This document shows, piece by piece, positions 57,578 through 64,000 of a stretch of DNA of 64,000 nt. The notes beneath the pieces were generated by a model that worked only from the letters and a program-made list of their open reading frames with translations, did not search any database and was not told the DNA's origin. This DNA is from Tabrizicola_A aquatica. Lineage in GTDB: Bacteria > Pseudomonadota > Alphaproteobacteria > Rhodobacterales > Rhodobacteraceae. A program made the translations under genes and the position numbers. Position 1 is the first letter of the stretch. Each line of letters opens with the position of its first letter. The stretch is taken from assembly GCA_965194375.1 (NCBI GenBank), contig CBDAEL010000001.1, one strand, 5' to 3'.

Positions 57578-58930
57578 TTAGGCCTGACGCGGCTTCGGAC
57601 GCGCGCCATCGCGGCGCGGCGGCTGGCCACCGCCGGCGGGGCGACCTTGCGGCCGGGCGCCGGGTTTCGATGCGGGGCGCGGGCCTGCGGCTTTGGAAAC
57701 AGGCGGTTGGCTGCCCTTTTTCTGCCCACCGGTGCGGCCACCACCGGGGCGCTGGCCACGGTTCTGTCCCGGTTTCGGGGCTGCGGCCACCATTTCAGCC
57801 GACCAAGGCGCACCACCCAGAACCGGGATCGGCTTTTTCAGCACCTTTTCGATGGCGCGCAATTCGTCCATCTCGGCGGGCGCGCAGAAGGCCACGGCAG
57901 TGCCTTCGGCCCCGGCACGCGCGGTGCGGCCGATGCGGTGGACATAGTTTTCCGGCACATTCGGCATGTCATAGTTATAGACGTGGCGAACGGTCGGAAT
58001 ATCAATCCCGCGGGCGGCCACGTCGGTGGCGACAAGCACATCCAGCTCACCCGCCTTGAATTCGGAAAGCGTGCGCTCGCGCTGGTTTTGGCTTTTGTTG
58101 CCGTGGATGGAACCGGCTTTAAAGCCCCAAGACACCAGCAGTTTCATCAGCTTTTCTGACCCGTGCTTGGTGCGGCCAAAGACCAACGCCTGTTCGGTCG
58201 GGTGCTTGCGGAGATATTCTTCCAGAAGCTTGGCCTTGTCGCCCATCGGTATGTAATGCACGCCCTGCACGATCTTTTCGATCGGCTTGCCAGGGGTCGA
58301 GACCTGCACGCGCACCGGGTTGTGCAGGTAGGTGTCGGCGATTTCCTCAATATCCTTGGGCATGGTGGCCGAGAACAGCAGGGTCTGGCGACGCTGCGGG
58401 ATATGCTTGGCGATTTTGCGCAAGGAATGGATAAAGCCCATATCCAGCATGTGATCCGCCTCGTCCAAGACGAGATAGCCGCACTTTTCAAGGCTGACGT
58501 TGCCTTGTTCCAAATGGTCGATCAGGCGGCCGGGGGTGGCGACCAGCACATCGGTGCCGCGCGACAGGGCTTGGGCCTGTTTGAAAACCGACGCGCCGCC
58601 CACCACCATGGTGACCTTTACGGCGGTGCCCTTGGTGAACACCTCAAGATTGTCTTTGATCTGGATGATCAGCTCACGCGTCGGCGCAAGGATCAGCGCG
58701 CGGACGTGTTTCGGCCCCGGCGGGTGGCCAAGGTCAAGGATGCGGTGCAGCAAGGGCAGGCCAAAAGCCGCCGTCTTGCCGGTGCCGGTTTGCGCCAGAC
58801 CCATCAGGTCGGCGCCTTTCATGATATGGGGAATGGCCTGCGCCTGAATGGGCGTCGGGGTTTTCAGATTGGTCTTTTCCAACGCCTTCAGGATCGAAGG
58901 GGAAAGGCCGAGATCGGCAAAAGTGGTCAT
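57578..58930 (-). CDS. rhlE: DEAD-box RNA helicase, RhlE-like
   Basis: A 450-aa ATP-dependent RNA helicase. All motifs are visible: Q motif TPTPIQ, I AQTGTGKT, Ia PTREL, II DEAD, III SAT, V ATDVAARGID and VI HRIGRTARAG. The C-terminal ~70 residues are a basic Gly/Pro/Gln/Arg tail that binds RNA. Such helicases act in RNA decay, ribosome assembly and cold adaptation. Confidence 0.93.
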   Translation of the reverse strand: MTTFADLGLSPSILKALEKTNLKTPTPIQAQAIPHIMKGADLMGLAQTGTGKTAAFGLPLLHRILDLGHPPGPKHVRALILAPTRELIIQIKDNLEVFTKGTAVKVTMVVGGASVFKQAQALSRGTDVLVATPGRLIDHLEQGNVSLEKCGYLVLDEADHMLDMGFIHSLRKIAKHIPQRRQTLLFSATMPKDIEEIADTYLHNPVRVQVSTPGKPIEKIVQGVHYIPMGDKAKLLEEYLRKHPTEQALVFGRTKHGSEKLMKLLVSWGFKAGSIHGNKSQNQRERTLSEFKAGELDVLVATDVAARGIDIPTVRHVYNYDMPNVPENYVHRIGRTARAGAEGTAVAFCAPAEMDELRAIEKVLKKPIPVLGGAPWSAEMVAAAPKPGQNRGQRPGGGRTGGQKKGSQPPVSKAAGPRPASKPGARPQGRPAGGGQPPRRDGARPKPRQA

Positions 58931-59400
58931 GGGGTCGTCCGTTCAACAAAAGGCAACCGACACTCGCCCCACCGCGTCTTGCGGGCAGGCCGTGCAGGAG
59001 GGGTTACCTTGCGTGAAGGGGGAACCTTGCCCGGCATCCCCTGGTCCTCACGCGGGACGGGATGGGTGGGCTGAGGTGCACATGGGGGTTTTGGCCCAGC
59101 AAGTCAACCCTTGTGCAAGATCTGTGTGCCGCATCGCCAATCGTGCCGCCCGATCCAACGGTGCAATCAGGCAAGCAACAGCCCAAGCCCGGCAAAGCTG
59201 ACCACGCGGGCCTTGAGCCCCGCAAGCTGCCCCAAAAGCAAGATGATCGACGCTGGGACGGCCAGAGCAATCAAAATCGCCAGAATGATGATCCTATCCA
59301 CCTTGCACCCCTATAGTGTATCTTGGCCTTTCATGCGGACACCCTATGTTTGTCCCGGTGGCGAGGCCAGCCGGGAAGATACTGGGGCAGGGAGAGAGAC
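58931..59400. other. 470-base spacer before the DUF2237 gene
   Basis: Contains the promoter and leader of the helicase gene and the candidate small membrane protein at 59167-59301. Beyond these I see nothing recognisable. Confidence 0.5.
59167..59301 (-). CDS. Possible 44-aa membrane protein
   Basis: A GTG-started frame (VDRIIILAILIALAVPASIILLLGQ...) with one long hydrophobic helix and a hydrophobic C-terminus. The GTG is preceded by GGGTGCAAG, a weak site. No family recognised; speculative. Confidence 0.35.
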   Translation of the reverse strand: MDRIIILAILIALAVPASIILLLGQLAGLKARVVSFAGLGLLLA

Positions 59401-59769
59401 ATGCGTGAAGCGTCGGTGAATGTTCTGGGGGGGACGCTCTTGTCGTGCTCGACCAGCCCGGTGACCGGGTTCTTCCGCAATGGCTGCTGCGACACCGGCC
59501 CCGAAGATCGCGGCATGCACACGGTCTGCGCTGTGATGACAGCCGAGTTTCTGGCCTTGTCGAAATACCTCGGAAATGACCTGTCTACGCCGCGCCCGGA
59601 ATACGGGTTTGTCGGGCTGAAACCGGGCGACAGTTGGTGCCTCTGCGCGGGCCGCTTCTTGCAGGCGCACGAGGAGGGGGCGGCGCCGAAGGTGCATCTG
59701 GCGGCAACCCATGTCGAGACGCTGAAGGTGGTGCCACTCGAGGTCTTGCGGCTTTACGCCACTGACTGA
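59401..59769 (+). CDS. DUF2237 family protein
   Basis: A 122-aa cysteine-containing protein with the strongly conserved family blocks NVLGGTLLSCSTSPVTGFFRNGCCDTGPEDRGMHTVCAVMTAEFL and NDLSTPRPEYGFVGLKPGDSWCLCAGRF. Function unknown; the conserved Cys residues suggest metal or redox chemistry. The ATG at 59401 is preferred, with GGGAGAGA upstream. It overlaps the 3' end of the convergent LuxR-type gene by 16 bases. Confidence 0.9.
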   Translation: MREASVNVLGGTLLSCSTSPVTGFFRNGCCDTGPEDRGMHTVCAVMTAEFLALSKYLGNDLSTPRPEYGFVGLKPGDSWCLCAGRFLQAHEEGAAPKVHLAATHVETLKVVPLEVLRLYATD

Positions 59770-60275
59770 TCCGCACTCGCCGGTCGCAACACGCCCTCGT
59801 CGCGCATCAGGTCCTCGATGAACAGCGACAAAAGCTGTGATCGGCCGCTGACGCCGGCCTTGCGGTAGATGGCGTTGGTCTGTGCCTTGACGGTGCCTTC
59901 CGATGTGGCGCGCAAAACGGCGATTTCGGCGGTGGCCAGCCCCTTGATCGCGAAGAGCGCCACATCCTTTTCTGCCGGGGTCAGGCCCCATTCGCCAAAG
60001 CGTTCGTCCAAAAGGTTCATGAAGGCCCCCGAGGCGCGGCGGAGCCGCTCTTGGGCTAGATTGCGTTCGCGCATCGTGCGGCGCAGCACCCAGATGCCGA
60101 ACCCAACCCCGAGCGTCAGACCGGTGGCGGCGGAGAGTTCGAGATACTCGCGCATTTCCCAGCTCAGCGGGGCTGACCAAAGCCCGACATAGGATGAGGC
60201 AATGTCGGCCACGAAGAACACCGCCGACAGGACTTGAACCAACAAGACGGCGGCAAGGACCGCTTGCTTGCGCAT
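59754..60275 (-). CDS. Membrane-anchored LuxR-type HTH protein (paralogue 1)
   Basis: A 173-aa protein with two N-terminal membrane helices (about 4-29 and 45-66), a linker and a C-terminal LuxR/GerE HTH (GLTPAEKDVALFAIKGLATAEIAVLRATSEGTVKAQTNAIYRKAGVSGRSQLLSLFIEDLM). It has no receiver or autoinducer domain. It is 50-60% identical by eye to the protein at 61753-62268 in the HTH. It probably senses envelope signals directly and regulates the neighbouring exported acidic proteins; this is inference. Last gene of the cluster. Confidence 0.85.
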   Translation of the reverse strand: MRKQAVLAAVLLVQVLSAVFFVADIASSYVGLWSAPLSWEMREYLELSAATGLTLGVGFGIWVLRRTMRERNLAQERLRRASGAFMNLLDERFGEWGLTPAEKDVALFAIKGLATAEIAVLRATSEGTVKAQTNAIYRKAGVSGRSQLLSLFIEDLMRDEGVLRPASADQSVA

Positions 60276-60302
60276 CAGCCCGGCAACCTGGCAAGGACAA
60301 GG

Positions 60303-60758
60303 TCAGTCATCACCGCCCCCGTCGCCATCGCTGTCACCATCACCCCCGTCGCCATCGTTATCCCCGTCGTCGCCGCCACGCCCACGACCTTTGCCGCCAT
60401 CGTCATCCCCATCGTCATCGGCGTCGTCATCGCGATTGTCGTCACTGTCGTCGTCCTGACCATCATCGGGATCATCGGCGTCACTGCCGACAATAGAGGG
60501 CCCGCTGCTTCCTTGGGCCGATGACCACAGGTCGCGCAGGATCTCTCCGGTGCGGGGGTTCATGATGATCTCACGGGTGCCGGTCTTAGACTTTGCAACG
60601 ATCCGGGTGCGGCCGAGCATGGTCGAGCTGACGGAGATCTGCCGGTAGCCCTGTTGGCGCAGCTGATCGCGCACGCTGTTCACGTAGTCAGCATGCGCGG
60701 GGAAGGCCACAGACGCGGCTGCGGCCGAGGTCAAAAGCAGGAATGATCTGCGCTTCAT
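60303..60758 (-). CDS. Exported PepSY-like protein with Asp/Gly-rich tail
   Basis: A 151-aa protein with a signal peptide (MKRRSFLLLTSAAAASVAFPAHA), a PepSY-like domain (about 24-80: LRQQGYRQISVSSTMLGRTRIVAKSKTGTREIIMNPRTGEILRD) and a low-complexity Asp/Gly tail (DDDSDDNRDDDADDDGDDDGG). The tail may bind calcium or form a flexible acidic spacer. The PepSY part is paralogous to that at 62303-62749. It lies 27 bases upstream of the LuxR-type gene and is probably co-transcribed. Confidence 0.8.
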   Translation of the reverse strand: MKRRSFLLLTSAAAASVAFPAHADYVNSVRDQLRQQGYRQISVSSTMLGRTRIVAKSKTGTREIIMNPRTGEILRDLWSSAQGSSGPSIVGSDADDPDDGQDDDSDDNRDDDADDDGDDDGGKGRGRGGDDGDNDGDGGDGDSDGDGGGDD

Positions 60759-60866
60759 CAAATGGGCGTTTTTCATAATAGGCTTCTATCATTTCAAAGA
60801 ATTGTCGGCCCGGCAAGCCCGGGCCGACATCCCGCCAGCCGTCAAGCGCAATGCGGCTGACGTTGG

Positions 60867-61150
60867 TCAGTCGTCATCGCCGCCATTGTCATCACCGCCG
60901 TTGTCATCGCCACCGTCATCGTCGCCGCCATCGTCATCGCCACCGTTGTCGTCGCCACCGTTGTCATCGCCACCGTTGTCATCGCTGCCATTGTCGTCGC
61001 TGCCGTTGTCATCGCCGCCGTTGTCGTCGCCACCGTCGTCATCGCCGCCATTATCATCGCCACCGTCGTCATCGCTGCCGTTGTCGTCATCCTGATCATC
61101 GTCGCGATCATCATCTTGATCGTCATCCTGATCATCATCGCGGTCATCTT
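60867..61150 (-). repeat. Tandem repeat encoding Asp/Gly/Asn units
   Basis: Imperfect tandem units of mainly 15 bases (coding for D-D-N-G-G and D-D-D-G-G) make up the 3' half of the gene. Units differ at wobble positions, so the repeat is not recent, but slippage remains possible. Confidence 0.8.
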
Positions 61151-61451
61151 CATCCCGCACGAAGTCGCGATTGCGGTCACGCACGGTCACCCCGGGGCGG
61201 ATGTCGTCATCGGCATCGGGCGTGCCAAATTCGGTTTCGAGAACCGAGCCGGTGGCGTTGTCATAGACCACTTCCACCTTTTCGTTGTTGCGAATGGCCT
61301 CAACCTTGGTTTCGTTGATGCCCCGTGTCACTTCGATGGTGGTATAGCCATCGCCTTGAAAGCGGCTGATCAACCCGTCAGTGTCAATCGCGGCAAAGCC
61401 GACGCTGGCGGGAAGGGCGAACATCGCGGCAAGTGCGAAAATGCGTTTCAT
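60867..61451 (-). CDS. Exported PepSY-domain protein with long Asp-rich repeat
   Basis: A 194-aa protein: signal peptide (MKRIFALAAMFALPASVGFA), PepSY-like domain (about 23-75: FQGDGYTTIEVTRGINETKVEAIRNNEKVEVVYDNATGSVLETEF), then more than 100 residues of DD-rich repeats (DDNGG and DDDGG units). The tail is encoded by tandem 15-base-type DNA repeats that could change length. Strongly acidic; a Ca2+-binding or surface-spacer role is likely but unproven. Confidence 0.85.
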   Translation of the reverse strand: MKRIFALAAMFALPASVGFAAIDTDGLISRFQGDGYTTIEVTRGINETKVEAIRNNEKVEVVYDNATGSVLETEFGTPDADDDIRPGVTVRDRNRDFVRDEDDRDDDQDDDQDDDRDDDQDDDNGSDDDGGDDNGGDDDGGDDNGGDDNGSDDNGSDDNGGDDNGGDDNGGDDDGGDDDGGDDNGGDDNGGDDD

Positions 61452-61514
61452 CTTAAATCTCCTGTTTGGGCCATCGCTGGCGAAATCTGCGCAAAGGCGC
61501 TGGGTTTGGTGCGT

Positions 61515-61566
61515 GAGGCTGACAGGGGGGGTGGCGGGATCTGTCCCGACCAGTCCTGTCAGCCTC
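61515..61566 (-). promoter_or_regulatory. Large hairpin upstream of the Asp-repeat gene
   Basis: Arms GAGGCTGACAGG and CCTGTCAGCCTC are perfectly complementary, with a 28-base inner region containing a second small stem. It lies 64 to 115 bases upstream of the start at 61451 and may be an operator or a leader RNA structure. Confidence 0.45.
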
Positions 61567-61653
61567 GGCCAGATCAGAAGGCACCGGATGGGTCAGACAG
61601 GAAATCGGCGCAGGGTTTAGGAGCGGCGGTTTAGGCCAGTTGGAGCATGCGGC

Positions 61654-61667
61654 TAAACTGCAGTTTA
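61654..61667. promoter_or_regulatory. 14-base palindrome, candidate LuxR-type site
   Basis: TAAACTGCAGTTTA is a perfect palindrome about 203 bases upstream of the Asp-repeat gene and 85 bases downstream of the second LuxR-type gene stop. The two-fold symmetry is what a dimeric LuxR-type HTH would bind; unproven. Confidence 0.4.
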
Positions 61668-61752
61668 AGACCTTGGTCTGAACAAGGCCGCCATAGGTCG
61701 AACCTGCACAGGGCTGTGGTCTGAGGCGTGCGACACCTACAAAGGCGGAGCG

Positions 61753-62268
61753 TTACGCAGCTGATTCGATATCGGCGGGATTGCTGCGGTCAGCGCCCAT
61801 CAGATCTTCGATGAACAGAGACAAAAGCTGTGGGCGGCCAGTGACATTGGCCTTGCGGTAGATCGCGGCGGTCTGGGCCTTGATCGTGCCTTCCGAGGTT
61901 TCCCGCAGCCGCGCCATCTCGCTCACCGACAGCCCCTTAATCGCAAAGAGTGCGACATCGCGTTCGGCAGCGGTCAGCCCCCATTGGTCGAACCGGGCAT
62001 TCAACAGATCGACAAAGGCGGCGGAGGCGCGGTCAAGCCGGGCTTCGGCGCGGTTCAGATCGCGCACGGCCCGAAAGACCAGAATGGTGCCAAGGATCAG
62101 GCCAAGAAACAGGCCAAGTCCCGCCCCGATTTCCAACAGCTCTCGCGTGCTCCACGACAAGGGCGCCGGGTAAATGCCTAGGGCGGACAGGAGGATATCC
62201 AGCACGAAAACCAAGGCGCAAAGCGCTTGCATGAGGAGCAAAAGCCCGAATGCAGCAAGGCGGGTCAT
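61753..62268 (-). CDS. Membrane-anchored LuxR-type HTH protein (paralogue 2)
   Basis: A 171-aa protein with two N-terminal membrane helices (about 4-30 and 47-69) and a C-terminal LuxR/GerE HTH (GLTAAERDVALFAIKGLSVSEMARLRETSEGTIKAQTAAIYRKANVTGRPQLLSLFIEDLM). It shares organisation and most HTH residues with the protein at 59754-60275. Like it, there is no sensor domain beyond the membrane part. It lies 34 bases downstream of the PepSY-like gene, probably in the same transcript. Confidence 0.85.
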   Translation of the reverse strand: MTRLAAFGLLLLMQALCALVFVLDILLSALGIYPAPLSWSTRELLEIGAGLGLFLGLILGTILVFRAVRDLNRAEARLDRASAAFVDLLNARFDQWGLTAAERDVALFAIKGLSVSEMARLRETSEGTIKAQTAAIYRKANVTGRPQLLSLFIEDLMGADRSNPADIESAA

Positions 62269-62302
62269 GCGGCGCGACCTATGGCTTGGGTGGTAGGGCG
62301 GA

Positions 62303-62749
62303 TCATTCTTGCGCCTGCCCGGCAGAGAACCCGGTCATATCCCCGAAGGATTCGCTGACGCTCAGCCCGGGCGCGCTGCCAAAGGTCTCGCTCTGGCCCG
62401 GGCTTGCCGCGACGCCGACGCTGGGCTGCGTGGCACCAGCACCGCCGCCGTCCCCAGACCCGTGCAGCGTTCCGGCCATCTCGATCCGAACCGAATAGTC
62501 GCGCAGGATTTCGCCCGTGCCGGGGTGGAACACCAACTCGCGGCGGGTGCCATCCCTTTCGGCGATGATGCGCTGACGGCCAAGCCACGTTCGTTCATCT
62601 TCAAGGATACGGTAGCCGCGATTGGTCAAGATCGAGAGAATCTGCTCCGAGGGCGTTTGGGCCGTAGCCCTCTTGCCCTTCGTGTCGGCAAGAGCCGGGC
62701 CTGCGAGGGTGGCGAGCAGCAAGGTCATCATGGCAGTGATGCGCAACAT
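62303..62749 (-). CDS. Exported PepSY-like protein (paralogue)
   Basis: A 148-aa protein with a signal peptide (MLRITAMMTLLLATLAGPALA) and a PepSY-like region (about 32-90: ILSILTNRGYRILEDERTWLGRQRIIAERDGTRRELVFHPGTGEILRDYSV). A Gly/Ser-rich tail without the Asp repeats follows. It resembles the protein at 60303-60758 in the PepSY part, including the TGEILRD motif. ATG at 62749 preferred over a longer frame, with GGAGACATGAC upstream. Confidence 0.8.
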   Translation of the reverse strand: MLRITAMMTLLLATLAGPALADTKGKRATAQTPSEQILSILTNRGYRILEDERTWLGRQRIIAERDGTRRELVFHPGTGEILRDYSVRIEMAGTLHGSGDGGGAGATQPSVGVAASPGQSETFGSAPGLSVSESFGDMTGFSAGQAQE

Positions 62750-62851
62750 GTCATGTCTCCGGCCCAAGTTGTGCCGCCGGTCTGGCGGCTTGGGCACATC
62801 AACGAAGGAAAGGCTCCGGCCTGCGTGGGAGTGCGGGCCGGAGCCGCGTGG

Positions 62852-63430
62852 CTATTTGACCTGCCGAAGCAAATGGCTGTTTGCTTCACCGCGGTCGCCG
62901 TAATCGCGGTCATTTTCTTGCGACTTTTGGCCAGTATCCCCCGATCCGGACTGTGCCAGCGGGCCAAGATCTATGGCGAGATCCATGACGGGTTCCATGT
63001 CGACGATGGGTTCTGGCGGGTCCGTGAGATCGAAGGTCGCTTCGACAGGTGCATCAATCTCGGTGCCGAATTGCATCGAGACATCGGGATCAGAGCCTTC
63101 GCCGGTTTCCCCTTCGCGGTCTGCCACCGGGCCACCGTCACCGCCGGTATCGCCGTCTGCAACGGCGCCGCCGTCAGTGCCGATGTCGCTGCCGTCAAGA
63201 CCCGGATCATTGGGGTCGATGGACATATCAGGATCGCCATCGCCCTGATCGCCATCCCCCTGATCGCCGTCCCCCGGATCACCAACGTCGATTCCGATGG
63301 ACGCATCAGGGGTATCGCCTGCATCGGCCGTCACGTCTTGGGCCAGCACGGCCGTGGACATAAGCAAACCCGCAAGAACCGAAACACCGGCCCGCATCAG
63401 CAGGCGCTTTAACAAAAGATCTTTTTCCAC
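62852..63430 (-). CDS. Exported Asp/Gly-rich protein
   Basis: A 192-aa acidic protein with a GTG start at 63430, preceded by GGAG, and a signal peptide (LLMRAGVSVLAGLLMSTAVLAQ). The mature part has GDGDQGDGDQGDGDPDM-like Asp/Gly repeats (about 65-85) and a Pro/Asp-rich middle. No PepSY domain was seen. The repeats recall calcium-binding or thrombospondin-type-3-like acidic spacers. It is the first gene of the leftward cluster. Confidence 0.75.
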   Translation of the reverse strand: MEKDLLLKRLLMRAGVSVLAGLLMSTAVLAQDVTADAGDTPDASIGIDVGDPGDGDQGDGDQGDGDPDMSIDPNDPGLDGSDIGTDGGAVADGDTGGDGGPVADREGETGEGSDPDVSMQFGTEIDAPVEATFDLTDPPEPIVDMEPVMDLAIDLGPLAQSGSGDTGQKSQENDRDYGDRGEANSHLLRQVK

Positions 63431-63567
63431 AATCCATTCTCCAACTCGTTGCCTCAACGCCCGGCTGGATGAAAATGATTCGCCGGGTGAATTCACGAAG
63501 ACAGGACCGCCCCCACAATACCATCTTTCGAAGGTTTGCGTGGGGCGATTGTGGCAGAATAAAGGCA

Positions 63568-63585
63568 GATAAACAAATGTTTATC
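63568..63585. promoter_or_regulatory. Palindrome between trpB and the acidic-protein cluster
   Basis: GATAAACA-AA-TGTTTATC, an 8-base-arm inverted repeat, lies about 140 bases upstream of the start at 63430 and 30 bases after the trpB stop. Candidate operator for the cluster, or part of the trpB terminator. Confidence 0.4.
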
Positions 63586-63614
63586 AGCAAAATCAAGCAG
63601 TTGCTCGGCTGGCG

Positions 63615-64000
63615 TTAGACCTTCATGTCCACGCCAAGGTGTTTTGCAACCGTGAAGATGTCTTTGTCGCCACGCCCGCACATGTTCATCACGATGATAT
63701 GGTCCTTGGGCAGAGTCGGCGCGATCTTCATCACATGGGCCAAAGCATGGCTTGGCTCCAGCGCGGGGATGATGCCTTCCAGCTTGCAGCACAGCTGGAA
63801 CGCCTCCAGCGCTTCGGCATCGGTGATCGAGACGTATTTCGCCCGGCCAATATCATGCAGCCACGAGTGTTCAGGCCCGATGCCGGGATAATCAAGACCG
63901 GCCGAGATCGAGAAGCCTTCCAGAATCTGGCCGTCCGGGTCTTGCAGAAGATAGGTCCGGTTGCCATGCAACACGCCCGGACGCCCACCGGTCAGGCTGG
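63615..64000 (-). CDS. trpB: Tryptophan synthase beta chain, C-terminal part
   Basis: Partial gene running off the right edge; about 128 C-terminal residues are visible. The sequence LHGNRTYLLQDPDGQILEGFSISAGLDYPGIGPEHSWLHDIGRAKYVSITDAEALEAFQ...EGIIPALEPSHALAHVMKIA matches the TrpB C-terminal domain. TrpB makes tryptophan from indole and serine with TrpA. Confidence 0.96.
   Translation of the reverse strand, partial: SLTGGRPGVLHGNRTYLLQDPDGQILEGFSISAGLDYPGIGPEHSWLHDIGRAKYVSITDAEALEAFQLCCKLEGIIPALEPSHALAHVMKIAPTLPKDHIIVMNMCGRGDKDIFTVAKHLGVDMKV

Larger units (their letters stand above)
61452..61752. other. 301-base spacer with operator-like structures
   Basis: No gene. It holds a 12-base inverted repeat (61515-61526 with 61555-61566) around an inner CGGGA/TCCCG stem, and a perfect palindrome TAAACTGCAGTTTA at 61654-61667. 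Both are upstream of the second sub-cluster (Asp-repeat, PepSY, LuxR) and downstream of the first. Confidence 0.6.

Noticed and set aside
60867..61150. CRISPR-like array in the repeated region
   Set aside because: The repeats keep the reading frame, encode Asp-rich units and have no unique spacers.

Overview
The window is high-GC DNA from an alphaproteobacterium, most likely order Rhodobacterales (Rhodobacter/Paracoccaceae type). The basis is gene content: a soluble NAD-linked formate dehydrogenase (fds) operon, LdtR, DUF4175/TIGR02302, DUF1523, SdhE, and intergenic repeats of the 'CATCTTG...AAATACTCC' type that I associate with this order. Coding density is high, starts and stops often overlap by 4 bases, and I found no rRNA, tRNA or CRISPR array. 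No assignment was checked against a database.

Layout. 1-11.7 kb: a partial gene, a fasciclin-domain protein, a TlpA-like thioredoxin, argH, an LptM-like lipoprotein, lysA, a large DUF4175 membrane protein, pheT and a GMC oxidoreductase. 11.8-19 kb: a leftward operon of unknown function (coiled-coil protein, 373-aa protein, AAA+ ATPase, DUF6638-like protein, two membrane proteins). A DUF559 nuclease gene enclosed by nested palindromic repeats sits inside it. 19-24.2 kb: panC/panB, a cupin, an L,D-transpeptidase lipoprotein and a creatinase. 24.4-29.8 kb: copper chaperone genes, a ModE-like regulator with modABC, and a YghU-type glutathione enzyme. 30.3-37.5 kb: the fds operon with an unexpected DUF4287 gene and a LysR regulator. 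37.7-46.3 kb: S49 peptidase, small zinc-ribbon protein, SDR, uvrC, PPK2, GST, a Phd/Doc toxin-antitoxin pair and parE. 46.3-47.6 kb: an AT-rich, probably transferred gene with a HARE-like HTH and a PD-(D/E)XK-like motif, followed by a 130-bp inverted repeat. 47.6-59.8 kb: DUF1007 plus metal exporter, MATE pump, aminotransferase, sdhE, ldtR, acyl-CoA ligase, EamA transporter, tdk, a CII-like regulator, an RhlE-type helicase and DUF2237. 59.8-63.5 kb: a duplicated leftward cluster of two membrane-anchored LuxR-type HTH proteins and four exported acidic proteins, three with a PepSY-like domain. The window ends inside trpB.

The three strongest candidates for undescribed biology are the 11.8-19 kb ATPase/coiled-coil operon, the palindrome-bracketed DUF559 gene inside it (resembling a REPIN system with a nuclease in place of a RAYT transposase), and the membrane-LuxR/PepSY acidic-protein cluster at 59.8-63.5 kb.
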